54,049 bases of DNA from Pelagibacterales bacterium SAG-MED32 (GTDB lineage Bacteria; Pseudomonadota; Alphaproteobacteria; Pelagibacterales; AG-422-B15), in the NCBI GenBank assembly GCA_014653725.1, contig JACWEC010000002.1:1-54049 (forward strand), given 5' to 3'. A program made the position numbers and the translations under genes. The first letter of the stretch is position 1, and the number at the start of each line of letters is the position of its first letter. A model generated the notes under the pieces. The model searched no databases, was not told the DNA's origin, and worked only from the letters and a program-made list of their open reading frames with translations. This document shows, one piece after another, positions 8,177-19,779 of this stretch.

Positions 8177-8268
8177 ATTTATTAATTTTTCTAATTATTA
8201 ATTGAAACATATATCCATCCTTCTATCTAGGTAAAAAGGTGGAAATTTTAGTAGTTTACGGATAAATT

Positions 8269-9165
8269 CTAAACCACTGATTTATATAATTTATTTCCTG
8301 CATATATTTCAATTAATGGAGCGCTCATAACAAATACCGCGCCAATAAATTCTCTCATTGTAATAATTTCATTGGCTAATAGATATGCAGATATAATGCC
8401 GATAACAACTTCGAACATAAGTAAAATTCCAGCTCTTCCCGGATCTACTTGATCTTGACCGAAAGTAATAAGCCAATATCCAGGTAGCAACCAAATAAAA
8501 GCAAATATTAAAATAATTATATAAGTATTAGATAATATTTCAGTATCGAAACCTGCGAGCACCTGTCCATCTGGCAATAGAGTTGCGATGATAACAAATA
8601 ACCCCCCTATAAGTATGAAAATTGAAGTTCCAAAATTAACATCCAATTCCTTATTTATTCTTATTATAGTTGCACAAACTGACCACAAAAAACCAGAAGT
8701 AATACCAAATAAATCAGCAAGAGAAGTAGGCAAAATATTACCTTTGTCCAGCCCTGTTATAATAAAAAGACCTGTGAAACCAGCTGCTATGGAAAAAGCC
8801 CTGTATATAGTTAAAGGAGTTCTTAAAAATACAATCTCAATAATTGTACTCCAAACAGCTGTAAGGTAAAAAAATATTAAAATCCTTGCAACGTTACCAC
8901 GTAACAGTCCCTCATTATATAGACACATTGCCGCCGCACCAGCGGTCGCTGCAATTATTGTAAGAATTATGTTTTTTTTAGTAAGTAAATGTACGTTCTT
9001 TAGCGAGAAACTTAGAAGAAAAAAACCAGCAAGCATAAAGCTTAATGTTAGAGGTATTGCATTATTGTTTGCATACTCATTTAACAAACGAAGAGGATAC
9101 CACCATGTTCCCCAAAGCAGAGTAGATAATACTATTGCCAAACTTGGATTTAAGTTTTTTAACAT
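8269..9165 (-). CDS. EamA/DMT-family transporter
   Basis: This 298-residue membrane protein has about ten hydrophobic helices in two similar halves, the usual layout of EamA (DUF6) drug/metabolite exporters. Typical blocks are LSTLLWGTWWYPLRLL at the start, LLRGNVARILIFFYLTAVWSTII at the end of the first half, and DPGRAGILLMFEVVIGIISAYLLANE near the end. The substrate cannot be read from sequence. It is divergent from the GMC oxidoreductase gene with only 45 bases between, so the two may be co-regulated. A role in moving a quaternary amine or one of its products is only a guess from position. Confidence 0.85.
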   Translation of the reverse strand: MLKNLNPSLAIVLSTLLWGTWWYPLRLLNEYANNNAIPLTLSFMLAGFFLLSFSLKNVHLLTKKNIILTIIAATAGAAAMCLYNEGLLRGNVARILIFFYLTAVWSTIIEIVFLRTPLTIYRAFSIAAGFTGLFIITGLDKGNILPTSLADLFGITSGFLWSVCATIIRINKELDVNFGTSIFILIGGLFVIIATLLPDGQVLAGFDTEILSNTYIIILIFAFIWLLPGYWLITFGQDQVDPGRAGILLMFEVVIGIISAYLLANEIITMREFIGAVFVMSAPLIEIYAGNKLYKSVV

Positions 9166-9210
9166 TATCTAATGTTGTACTATAAATACAATGTTTGATA
9201 AAATCATTTC

Positions 9211-10803
9211 ATGAAATTAAATAACTTTGATTATATTATAATTGGAGCTGGCAGCGCTGGTTGTGTACTAGCTAATCGCCTTTCATCAAATACCTCTATT
9301 AATGTCCTGCTAATAGAATCGGGACCTTCAGACAATACTTGGAAAACTGCAATGCCTGCGGCACTTCTTTATACAATGCACGATCCAAAATATAATTATC
9401 TTTATGAATCTGAGCCAGAACCATTTATGCATAATAGGACTATGTTCTGCCCCAGAGGTAAGATGTTGGGAGGAAGTTCCTCGCACAATGGAATGGTTCA
9501 TGTAAGAGGCAATGCAAAAGATTTTGATAACTGGGGCCAGTTAGGTTTAACAGATTGGACTTACGATAAAATTTTGCCCTATTTTAAAAAATCTGAGTCA
9601 GTTGAGGGCTTGGATGCAAATTTTCGAGGAGATTCAGGACCTCTGAAACTTTCAAGATCCACAAATGGCAATATTCTTAGTCAAGTTTATTTAAATGCCG
9701 CACAACAAGCTGGGTATCAAATAAATAATGATATGAATGGCAAAGAACAAGAAGGTTTTGGTTTAATGGATACAACTATTTTCAATGGTAAGAGACAAAG
9801 TACAAGCGTTACGTATCTTCATCCAATAAAGCACAGATCTAACTTGGAGATATTAACAAACGTAACTGTAAATAAAATACTATTTGAAAATAAAAAAGCG
9901 GTTGGAGTTGAATGCAAAGCGAATGGTAAAAATAACAAGTATTTTTCAACTAAAGAAGTCCTTCTTTCTGCTGGGGCTATAAATTCACCTCAGTTACTCA
10001 TGCTTTCTGGAATTGGCCCAGAAAAAGAATTATCAAAACATAACATTGAGCCAGTAGAGTGTTTGGAGGGAGTTGGTATAAACTTACAAGATCATCTTGA
10101 AACCTATGTTCAATATAAATGTAAAAAGCCTGTCACACTTCACAGTGCTCAGAATCCATTAAAAATGGCATTGATAGGTGCCGAATGGTTTTTGTTTAAA
10201 ACAGGTGTTGCTGCGCACTCTAATCTAGAAACAGGTGGCTTTGTGAAGAGCAACGAAATGTCTGATTATCCAAATATACAATTCCATTTTTTTCCATCTT
10301 TAGTTTTAGATCATGGTAGAAAGAGTTCTACCTGCCATGCTTTTCAAGCCCATGTAGGACCGATGCGACCTACCAGCAGAGGATCAGTAAAATTAAAATC
10401 AAATAATCCAAACGATGCACCTTCCATCCAATTCAACTATATGCAAACCGAACATGATCTTAGAGAAATGCGAGAAGGTATAAAAATTGCAAGGGAGATA
10501 TTTAATCAAAAGGAATTCGATGAATATAGAGGGGATGAAATCTCACCAGGAAGCAATATAAATAATGATGCAGATCTTAATAATTTTATAAGAGATAAAG
10601 GAGATACTGCATACCACCCATCGTGTACGTGTAAAATGGGAAAGGATGATCGATCAGTGGTAGACGAGGAACTCAAAGTATACGGAATAGATAGTTTAAG
10701 AGTCATTGATGCATCAATTATGCCCAATATCATTACAGGTAATTTAAACGCATCAACTGTAATGATTGCTGAAAAAGCGTCTGATTTAATTGTAAATAAT
10801 TAA
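9211..10803 (+). CDS. GMC-family FAD oxidoreductase (choline-dehydrogenase-like)
   Basis: This flavin-dependent alcohol dehydrogenase is of the BetA type. The FAD-binding GAGSAG is at 12-17, followed by the glucose-methanol-choline signature (PRGKMLGGSSSHNGMVHVRG) and GAINSPQLLMLSGIGP. The active-site pair is His469 (AYHPSCTCKMG) and Asn513 (GNLNASTVMIAEK). The 530 residues match choline dehydrogenases and broader GMC alcohol dehydrogenases. With an importer for quaternary amines nearby, choline to betaine aldehyde is plausible, but close paralogues oxidise other alcohols and PEG-like substrates, so no gene symbol is given. Its stop overlaps the opposing small-protein gene by 4 bases. Confidence 0.85.
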   Translation: MKLNNFDYIIIGAGSAGCVLANRLSSNTSINVLLIESGPSDNTWKTAMPAALLYTMHDPKYNYLYESEPEPFMHNRTMFCPRGKMLGGSSSHNGMVHVRGNAKDFDNWGQLGLTDWTYDKILPYFKKSESVEGLDANFRGDSGPLKLSRSTNGNILSQVYLNAAQQAGYQINNDMNGKEQEGFGLMDTTIFNGKRQSTSVTYLHPIKHRSNLEILTNVTVNKILFENKKAVGVECKANGKNNKYFSTKEVLLSAGAINSPQLLMLSGIGPEKELSKHNIEPVECLEGVGINLQDHLETYVQYKCKKPVTLHSAQNPLKMALIGAEWFLFKTGVAAHSNLETGGFVKSNEMSDYPNIQFHFFPSLVLDHGRKSSTCHAFQAHVGPMRPTSRGSVKLKSNNPNDAPSIQFNYMQTEHDLREMREGIKIAREIFNQKEFDEYRGDEISPGSNINNDADLNNFIRDKGDTAYHPSCTCKMGKDDRSVVDEELKVYGIDSLRVIDASIMPNIITGNLNASTVMIAEKASDLIVNN

Positions 10804-11072
10804 TTAATTTCAGTAATAATCTGATTCTTCTTAGAGTCGTAAATATGTACTGGACCATCAAAACATTTGATCAATATTTTTTGATCTTCAAGTTTAATGA
10901 CATCTTCGATGCCTGATGTTCCACATGTACTATGAAATTCAGTATCATTAGTGTTTTCGAAAAAATCAACATTTTTGGATCTTTCAATTACAGTTGTGAT
11001 AACCACAGTTGTACCAACAATAATTAAAAATCCTAAAAAAATAACTATGAATAGTAAAATTCTCTGGTTCAT
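10800..11072 (-). CDS. small single-pass membrane protein, unknown function
   Basis: These 90 residues have one strong N-terminal hydrophobic helix (RILLFIVIFLGFLIIVGTTVVITTV) and a hydrophilic C-terminal domain with two cysteines (HSTCGTSG and IKCFDG). Small membrane proteins of this shape lie beside rluD in other Alphaproteobacteria (DUF6476-like, from memory and unverified). Only 14 bases separate its start from that of rluD on the other strand. Frame and codon use look like a real gene. The function is unknown. Confidence 0.6.
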   Translation of the reverse strand: MNQRILLFIVIFLGFLIIVGTTVVITTVIERSKNVDFFENTNDTEFHSTCGTSGIEDVIKLEDQKILIKCFDGPVHIYDSKKNQIITEIN

Positions 11073-11086
11073 TTAAAATACTATTA

Positions 11087-12058
11087 ATGATCTATGAATA
11101 TAAAGTCAATGATATCAAGCATAGCGGGCTAAGACTTGATAAATATATTTCATTAGAACTCTCTCATCTGAGTCGATCAAAAATTAAGCTTTTAATAAAT
11201 AATAAAATGGTACTTGTGAATGGTAAAAGGCAAGATCCAGACTATAAAATTTCTTTTAAGGATAAAATTAAAGTTACAGAAGAAATTAAAAATGAGACTT
11301 CTTTAAAAAGTGAAAAAATAGATCTTAATGTTATTTATGAGGATGAAGATTTAATTGTAATTGATAAACCTGCTGGAATTGTAATGCACCCGGGTGCTGG
11401 CAACAAATCAGGCACAATTGTAAATGCTTTAATTAATCATTGTGGCAATAGTTTAAAATTTGTCGGAGACTCGCAAAGACCTGGAATAGTTCACCGAATA
11501 GATAAAGATACAAGCGGGCTAGTTGTTGTGGCAAAAAATGATTTCAGTCATCAACGCCTTTCGCTTCAATTTGCCAATCATTCCATAAGAAGGGAATACT
11601 TTGCTGTCTGTTGGGGAATAATAAAACCCGCAAATGGAAAAATATCATCTTTAATTTCAAGAAGTAATAAGAATAGAACAAAAATGATGAGCTCTAAGAT
11701 AAAAGGTAAAGAAGCAATAACTAATTATAAAACCATTGAAAACTTAAAAACCAGTAATGGAAATACAATTGCAAGCGTAATTGAATGTAAGCTTCATACT
11801 GGTAGAACTCATCAAATTAGAGTGCATATGACTGATAAGGGGTATCCTCTAATAGGGGATAAGACGTATGGAAGATCGCCTAAAGGAAAACTAAAACAAT
11901 TATCGGATAGAGCAATTTCTGCAATTAATGAACTGCCAGGGCAAGCTCTACATGCAAAAAGTCTAGGTTTCATTCATCCAAAAACAGAAAAAGTTCAATT
12001 ATTTCAGTCTGTTATCCCAGATTACTTGAGCAATCTAATAAATTCTATTAAAAGCTGA
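11087..12058 (+). CDS. rluD: 23S rRNA pseudouridine synthase, RluD/RluA family
   Basis: This makes pseudouridine in the 23S rRNA helix 69 region when it is true RluD. An N-terminal S4 RNA-binding domain (LDKYISLELSHLSRSKIKLLINNKMVLVNG) is followed by the catalytic domain, with IDKPAGIVMHPGAG and the catalytic Asp139 in HRIDKDTSGL. Later come HTGRTHQIRVH and PLIGDKTYG. The 323 residues match RluD. It lies directly upstream of rpoH in the same direction, an order common in Alphaproteobacteria. RluC-type specificity cannot be fully excluded. Confidence 0.92.
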   Translation: MIYEYKVNDIKHSGLRLDKYISLELSHLSRSKIKLLINNKMVLVNGKRQDPDYKISFKDKIKVTEEIKNETSLKSEKIDLNVIYEDEDLIVIDKPAGIVMHPGAGNKSGTIVNALINHCGNSLKFVGDSQRPGIVHRIDKDTSGLVVVAKNDFSHQRLSLQFANHSIRREYFAVCWGIIKPANGKISSLISRSNKNRTKMMSSKIKGKEAITNYKTIENLKTSNGNTIASVIECKLHTGRTHQIRVHMTDKGYPLIGDKTYGRSPKGKLKQLSDRAISAINELPGQALHAKSLGFIHPKTEKVQLFQSVIPDYLSNLINSIKS

Positions 12059-12095
12059 GCATTGAAAATAAGCATATAACTACCATATTTAATGT

Positions 12096-14269
<2,174 letters not shown>

Positions 14270-14281
14270 TTATCCTAGATA

Positions 14282-15616
14282 TTAAGAAAAATATTTAGTA
14301 ACGTTTTCAGTTAATTTATCAATTTTGTTCTGACTTTTACACTCTATCATAACTCTCAAAAGTGGTTCAGTGCCAGACATTCTAACAATGATTCTACCTT
14401 CACCTGCAACTTCTTCCTCACACTTTTTAATAAAACTCTTAGTTTCATCAATTTCCAAAATATTCTTACTTCTAACTTCAAAATTAATAAGGTTTTGAGG
14501 ATGCGGAGTAAATAAATTAAAAATTTCACTAGCCAGTTTTTTATTTTGCATGATAATTGTAAGAACTTGTAGGGCAACAATAATACCATCACCAGAGGAT
14601 GTATAATCCCTCATGATAATATGACCTGATTGCTCCCCACCTAAATTTAGATTTTCATTAATCATTTTTTCTTTGACATATCTATCGCCAACATTTGCTC
14701 TAACTAATTCAATATTATTCTCATTGAGTAGATTTTCTAACCCAATATTGGCCATTGAAGTCCCAACAACTTTATTTTTTTGAAGTAAATTTTTTTTGCT
14801 CATATGTAATGCTAGCAACGCAAGGATCTGGTCGCCATTAATGACATTTCCTTTCTCATCGACTATTGCTAAGCGGTCTCCATCTCCATCTAATGCAATG
14901 CCTATATCAGCTTTTTCCTCTATTACAGTTTTTGCTAATAAATCAGTATTTGTTGAGCCGCACTTATCATTGATATTTATTCCATTTGGCTGAGTTCCAA
15001 TTTTAGTTACCTCTGCTCCTAACTCCCATAAGATAAGAGGAGCTGATATATATGAAGCACCATGAGCGCAATCAACAACTATTTTTAAACCATCAAGTCG
15101 TTGCGTCTTTGGAAATGTATTTTTCAAATATTCTATATACCTTCCATTTGCATCTTCTAACCTTTGAGCTCTTCCTATGTTTTCAGGCTTGGCTAGAGAC
15201 TCTTCAAGTTTACTTTTCATTAGATTTTCTATCTCTAGCTCTGTCTCATCAGAGAGCTTGTTACCAAGTCTATCAAATATCTTTAAGCCGTTATCTTGAT
15301 ATTGATTATGAGATGCTGTGATCATAATTCCAAGGTCAGCTCGCATTGACTTTGTTAACATTGAGACTGCAGGAGTTGGGATCGGGCCAAATAAAAAAAC
15401 ATCCATGCCCATTGAAAGTAAACCAGATGTTAAAGCCTGTTCGATCATGTAACCAGATAGCCTAGTATCTTTTCCAATAACAACCTTATGCCTGTGATCT
15501 CCTTTGGTAAAATATTTTCCAAGTGCCATCCCTAGATTAATTAGGGTAGGTCCATTTAATTTATCGCTGTTTGAGCTTGCTCGAATTCCATCTGTTCCAA
15601 AATATTTTTTTTTCAT
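14282..15616 (-). CDS. glmM: phosphoglucosamine mutase
   Basis: This interconverts glucosamine-6-phosphate and glucosamine-1-phosphate for UDP-GlcNAc, feeding peptidoglycan and lipid A synthesis. The phosphoserine loop is MITASHNQYQDNG with Ser102. The metal-binding loop is ALDGDGDRLAIVD near 240. The sugar-binding GGEQSGHII and the C-terminal phosphate-binding RMSGTEPLLRVM are all intact. The 444 residues are usual. Its ATG overlaps the folP stop (ATGA), so the two are translationally coupled, as in many proteobacteria. Confidence 0.97.
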   Translation of the reverse strand: MKKKYFGTDGIRASSNSDKLNGPTLINLGMALGKYFTKGDHRHKVVIGKDTRLSGYMIEQALTSGLLSMGMDVFLFGPIPTPAVSMLTKSMRADLGIMITASHNQYQDNGLKIFDRLGNKLSDETELEIENLMKSKLEESLAKPENIGRAQRLEDANGRYIEYLKNTFPKTQRLDGLKIVVDCAHGASYISAPLILWELGAEVTKIGTQPNGININDKCGSTNTDLLAKTVIEEKADIGIALDGDGDRLAIVDEKGNVINGDQILALLALHMSKKNLLQKNKVVGTSMANIGLENLLNENNIELVRANVGDRYVKEKMINENLNLGGEQSGHIIMRDYTSSGDGIIVALQVLTIIMQNKKLASEIFNLFTPHPQNLINFEVRSKNILEIDETKSFIKKCEEEVAGEGRIIVRMSGTEPLLRVMIECKSQNKIDKLTENVTKYFS

Positions 15617-16668
15617 ATCAATTTCGAATAGACTTTTATTGCTTGGTTTGTCTCATATACGTCATGCACTCTGAATATTTGAATACCTTGAGACAGACCA
15701 TATAAAACTGAAGCTATCGATCCCCCTTTACGATCATCGTATAATTCATTTTTTTGAATCTTTCCAATAAAACTTTTTCGAGAACTGCCTAACATTACCG
15801 GTAGACCAAGTGAGTGAAGTAAACTAATCTTTTTTATAAGTGTCAAATTTTGTTTCAGAGTCTTACCAAAGCCAATGCCTGGATCAATAATAATTTTATT
15901 TTCAGATATTCCTTTTGATTTACATTTTTCTATTTGCTTTTCTAAAAAATCATAAACATCTAGTAAAACATCTTTATATTTAATTGATTTTTGCATTTTC
16001 GCAGGATTAGAGATTGAATGCATTATAATGAAAGGAATTTTAGCATTATTTAAAAAACTTATAGCTTTACTGTCATACCTTAATCCCGAGACGTCATTGA
16101 TAAAATCAATATTATATTTCATTACAGCTTTCATTACTTTAGATTTTCTTGTATCAACTGAAACTAAAGAATTTCTCGAATTACTTTTGATTTGATCAAT
16201 AACTGGCATTATTCTTTGAAGTTCTTTTTTAGCTGGAACTGTCTTTGACCCAGGTCGTGTAGACTCTCCTCCAACGTCAACTATGGCAGCGCCCTCTTTC
16301 TTTAACTTTTTGTATTGAGCAAATGCGTCATTAACTGATAAAAATTCTCCTCCATCAGAAAAACTATCTGGGGTGACGTTTAATATTCCCATTATTATGG
16401 GTTTATTAAAATTTAAATTTTTAATCTTCTTTCTGGTTTTTGTTATTTTTTTGAGTTGAATATTGATTATCTGACTAATGTCTTTTGATAATCCATTGAC
16501 CTCTTTTAAATGGAGATATTTTGATGAAATTTTTTTACCATCTCTTTTAATTAATTCAATTCTATCAAAATAAAATTTGGAAGAGCCAAGTTTTAGAGAG
16601 TCTTTATTTTTATTATTATTAAATATGGGTCTTACGTAATACTTAACAAGTTTACGCGAAGCGGTCAT
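15613..16668 (-). CDS. folP: dihydropteroate synthase with N-terminal extension
   Basis: This condenses p-aminobenzoate with dihydropterin pyrophosphate in folate synthesis. The catalytic TIM barrel begins at about residue 88 (PIIMGILNVTPDSFSDGGEF), with VDVGGESTRPGS, NDVSGLRYD, IIDPGIGFGKT and GSSRKSFIG all present. About 87 Lys-rich residues precede it (KYYVRPIFNNNKNKDSLKLG), giving 351 residues against roughly 280 for E. coli. Comparable N-terminal extensions occur in other alphaproteobacterial FolP proteins; the role is unknown. The gene sits between ftsH (12-base gap) and glmM (4-base overlap). Confidence 0.94.
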   Translation of the reverse strand: MTASRKLVKYYVRPIFNNNKNKDSLKLGSSKFYFDRIELIKRDGKKISSKYLHLKEVNGLSKDISQIINIQLKKITKTRKKIKNLNFNKPIIMGILNVTPDSFSDGGEFLSVNDAFAQYKKLKKEGAAIVDVGGESTRPGSKTVPAKKELQRIMPVIDQIKSNSRNSLVSVDTRKSKVMKAVMKYNIDFINDVSGLRYDSKAISFLNNAKIPFIIMHSISNPAKMQKSIKYKDVLLDVYDFLEKQIEKCKSKGISENKIIIDPGIGFGKTLKQNLTLIKKISLLHSLGLPVMLGSSRKSFIGKIQKNELYDDRKGGSIASVLYGLSQGIQIFRVHDVYETNQAIKVYSKLI

Positions 16669-16680
16669 ATTTAATTTAGT

Positions 16681-18591
16681 TTAACTAGTCTGTGGTTTGG
16701 GCTTGAAACCAGGAACAACTGTTGAAGGTTTTCCACTTTTAGGTACTGATGGACCAGCATTATTAATTTCCTCTTCTGGGTTTGGTCTGTCAATTTTTCC
16801 ATCCTTAAGTAACGACAATATTTCGTCTCCATTCAAAGTTTCATATTCAATTAAGCCTTTTGCAAGAGCATGAAGATCTTTAATTTTATCATTAAGGATC
16901 TTCCTTGCTAAATCATAGCACGTATCAACAATTATTCTAATCTCAGAATCAATCATTCTAGCTGTGTCTTCTGACACATTTTGATGTTTCTGAACTGATC
17001 TACCTAAGAAAACTTCTTCCTCGTTTTCACTGTACTGAAGTGGTCCTAGTTTTTCACTCATTCCGTATTTAGTGACCATATTTCTTGCCATTTTAGTCGC
17101 CATTTCGATATCAGAAGATGCACCTGATGTTACCTTGTCGTCACCAAAAATTATTTCTTCTGCTACTCTTCCTCCCATAGCAACAGTGATATCAGCAAGC
17201 ATCTTCTCTCTTGCCATTGATAACTGGTCTCGTTCAGGTAGTCTCATAACCATTCCTAGGGCTCTACCACGGGGTATGATTGTAGCCTTATGAATTGGAT
17301 CTGATGCGGGTTGATTTAAAGCAACAATAGCGTGACCACCTTCGTGATACGCTGTTAATTCTTTTTCTTCTTGACTCATTACAAGAGATCTTCTCTCTGA
17401 TCCCATCATGACTTTGTCTTTTGCTTCTTCGAAATCTACCATTGTCACAATTTTTTTATTTTTTCTTGCAGCAAGTAATGCAGATTCATTAACAATATTA
17501 GCTAAATCAGCTCCTGAAAAACCAGGAGTTCCCCTTGCAATTGTTCTAATATCTACATCAGGGGCAACTGATATTTTTTTAATATGAACTTTTAAAATTG
17601 CTTCTCTGCCCATAATATCTGGATTTGGAACTACTACTTGTCTATCAAACCTACCAGGTCTTAATAAGGCTGGGTCTAATACATCTGGTCTGTTTGTTGC
17701 AGCAACTAATATAATGCCTTCTTGGGTATCAAAACCATCCATTTCTACAAGAATTTGGTTTAACGTTTGCTCTCTTTCATCATTGCCACCGCCAAGACCT
17801 GCTCCACGGCTTCTTCCAACAGCATCAATTTCATCAATGAATATTATACATGGAGAATTTCTTCTTCCTTGCTCAAACATATCTCTAACTCTTGAAGCTC
17901 CCACACCAACAAACATTTCTACAAAATCAGAACCCGAAATTGTAAAAAATGGAACGCCAGCTTCACCCGCAACAGCTCTTGCTAAAAGTGTTTTACCTGT
18001 TCCAGGGGGACCAATTAATAAAGCACCTTTTGGAATTCTTCCACCAAGCTTTTGAAATTTTCTTGGGTCCTTTAAAAAGTCTACAATCTCTACAAGTTCC
18101 TCCTTTGCTTCATCTATTCCTGCTACATCGTTAAAAGTTACTTTATTTTTGTTTTCAGTTAAAAGTTTTGCTTTTGATCTACCAAAACCCATTGCTCCAC
18201 CTCTACCACCTTGCATTTGTCTCATAAAGAAAATCCATACACCTATAAGTAATAGCATAGGGAACCATGAAATAAGCACTCCCAGTAGTGAAGGATAGCC
18301 ATCGTCAAGAGGAGCAGCAGAGATATTCACACCTCTTTCATTTAATCTGTCTACAAGCGTAGGGTCATTTGCAGCATAAGTTCTAAATGAACGCCCATCA
18401 TCAAATGCGCCATTAATATTGCTGCCTCTTATAACTACATCTTTGACGGACCCAGCTTCTACTTCATCAAGGAATTGAGAATATGTAAGATCAATTACAT
18501 TTCTTTCTCCACTGGTGTTGCTGAAAAGATTAAATAGACCGAAAACGATAAGGGCAATAAAAACCCATAGTGTAATATTTCTGAAATTCAT
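16681..18591 (-). CDS. ftsH: ATP-dependent zinc metalloprotease FtsH
   Basis: This membrane AAA+ protease degrades misfolded membrane proteins and regulators such as sigma-32. It has a first membrane helix at about 8-24, a periplasmic domain, and a second helix at about 105-124. Walker A GPPGTGKT is at 194-201, Walker B is IIFIDEID, and the second region of homology is [20 protein letters not shown]. The zinc site HEGGH is at 416-420. The C-terminus ends in a Pro-rich tail (FKPKPQTS). The 636 residues are standard. Its presence near rpoH is notable because FtsH turns over RpoH in E. coli; the same here is inference. Confidence 0.97.
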   Translation of the reverse strand: MNFRNITLWVFIALIVFGLFNLFSNTSGERNVIDLTYSQFLDEVEAGSVKDVVIRGSNINGAFDDGRSFRTYAANDPTLVDRLNERGVNISAAPLDDGYPSLLGVLISWFPMLLLIGVWIFFMRQMQGGRGGAMGFGRSKAKLLTENKNKVTFNDVAGIDEAKEELVEIVDFLKDPRKFQKLGGRIPKGALLIGPPGTGKTLLARAVAGEAGVPFFTISGSDFVEMFVGVGASRVRDMFEQGRRNSPCIIFIDEIDAVGRSRGAGLGGGNDEREQTLNQILVEMDGFDTQEGIILVAATNRPDVLDPALLRPGRFDRQVVVPNPDIMGREAILKVHIKKISVAPDVDIRTIARGTPGFSGADLANIVNESALLAARKNKKIVTMVDFEEAKDKVMMGSERRSLVMSQEEKELTAYHEGGHAIVALNQPASDPIHKATIIPRGRALGMVMRLPERDQLSMAREKMLADITVAMGGRVAEEIIFGDDKVTSGASSDIEMATKMARNMVTKYGMSEKLGPLQYSENEEEVFLGRSVQKHQNVSEDTARMIDSEIRIIVDTCYDLARKILNDKIKDLHALAKGLIEYETLNGDEILSLLKDGKIDRPNPEEEINNAGPSVPKSGKPSTVVPGFKPKPQTS

Positions 18592-18687
18592 TTTTTTTAA
18601 TTGTTCGTTATATTAAATAATTACTATTTTACGTCATGCAAGAAAAGAAAGGTATAAATTTTAACAATATATATCAATTGCTTAACA

Positions 18688-19779
18688 CTAATAATGCTCT
18701 ATTAATTTTGGCCAATTCTTATTTTTAAGAATAACTTTGAAATTTTGTTCCGAATGTGGACTCCCTCTTTTTTCTTTTGATATTAGAATTTCGTCACTTT
18801 TAATCATAAATATGCATCCATTTAAAGTATGACTTTTAAAATCTCCAGTATTAATTTTTTCAATAAGGTTTTGGAGCGACTTAGATCTGGGAACTTTATC
18901 CTTATTGCCCATAAGACGGCACAGTTTATTGATAACTCGGTATTGTATTTCAACTGGCGCTTCTTTAAATTTTTTATTATTAAACTTTAAAGTGCTATTT
19001 CTACCAAGCGAAATACATTTTTTTAAATAGTTATTAACTGACACAGTAATTGCTTCATCTGCTTTTTTTAAATTTTCTATAACTTCTAGAATTCTTTTCT
19101 TATCCAACCCCTCAGTAATTAAATTTTCAGCAATAGCTCTAATACGAGACCTATCGTACTTCATATCTTGATTTGTGTTATCATATATATAAGGTTGCTT
19201 CATTTTTGCTAAATACTTAATCAAACATTTCTTTGAATATTTTAATAAAGGTCTAACAATTTTAATCTCTCCTCCTTTATACTTAGAAACTGGCTTTAAA
19301 GATGATAGACCTTTTATTCCGCTACCTCTAATTAACCTCATTAAAAATGTTTCAATTTCATCGTCTAAATGATGTGCAGTTAATAAATATTTAAATTTAT
19401 TTTTTCTACAAACATCTGCTAATAGTTCATACCGATGTTTTCTAGCTGTTGAAAGTGTATTTGAACTACTTATTTTTTTTATAACTTTTTTTGATAGAAA
19501 TCTTACTTTTTCTTTTTTCATTAGCTTCTTTATCCATTTAATTTCTATAGATGAATCTTCTCGCAACCTATGATCTATTGAAACAGCAATAAATTTTAGA
19601 TTATTTTTTTTTGCGAAATTTTTAGCCAGATATAAAAGAGCTAAGCTATCTGGACCTCCAGAAAGAGCAACGGTAAAGTTTGCATTTACACCAAGAAACT
19701 TGAGTTGTTTTTCAAAATCTGCATCGGTGATCTTCTTTATATTTTTATAATTAATTGGCTTAACTAATTTCACAGCCAT
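18688..19779 (-). CDS. tilS: tRNA(Ile)-lysidine synthase
   Basis: This converts C34 of the tRNA-Ile CAU anticodon to lysidine so that AUA is read as isoleucine. The PP-loop SGGPDS lies at 40-45 (VALSGGPDSLALLYLA). The second motif is ISVDHRLREDS, and TARKHRYELL and LLTAHHLDDEIETFLMRLIRGSG are also present. The 363 residues are within the family range, and the C-terminal part is Lys-rich and shorter than in E. coli. The start overlaps the cpoB end by 20 bases and no later Met fits. The gene is required here given the many AUA codons. Confidence 0.95.
   Translation of the reverse strand: MAVKLVKPINYKNIKKITDADFEKQLKFLGVNANFTVALSGGPDSLALLYLAKNFAKKNNLKFIAVSIDHRLREDSSIEIKWIKKLMKKEKVRFLSKKVIKKISSSNTLSTARKHRYELLADVCRKNKFKYLLTAHHLDDEIETFLMRLIRGSGIKGLSSLKPVSKYKGGEIKIVRPLLKYSKKCLIKYLAKMKQPYIYDNTNQDMKYDRSRIRAIAENLITEGLDKKRILEVIENLKKADEAITVSVNNYLKKCISLGRNSTLKFNNKKFKEAPVEIQYRVINKLCRLMGNKDKVPRSKSLQNLIEKINTGDFKSHTLNGCIFMIKSDEILISKEKRGSPHSEQNFKVILKNKNWPKLIEHY

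Noticed and set aside
17714..18055. 113-residue reading frame opposite ftsH
   Set aside because: It is a shadow of the highly conserved AAA+ region on the other strand, with no motif or ribosome site.
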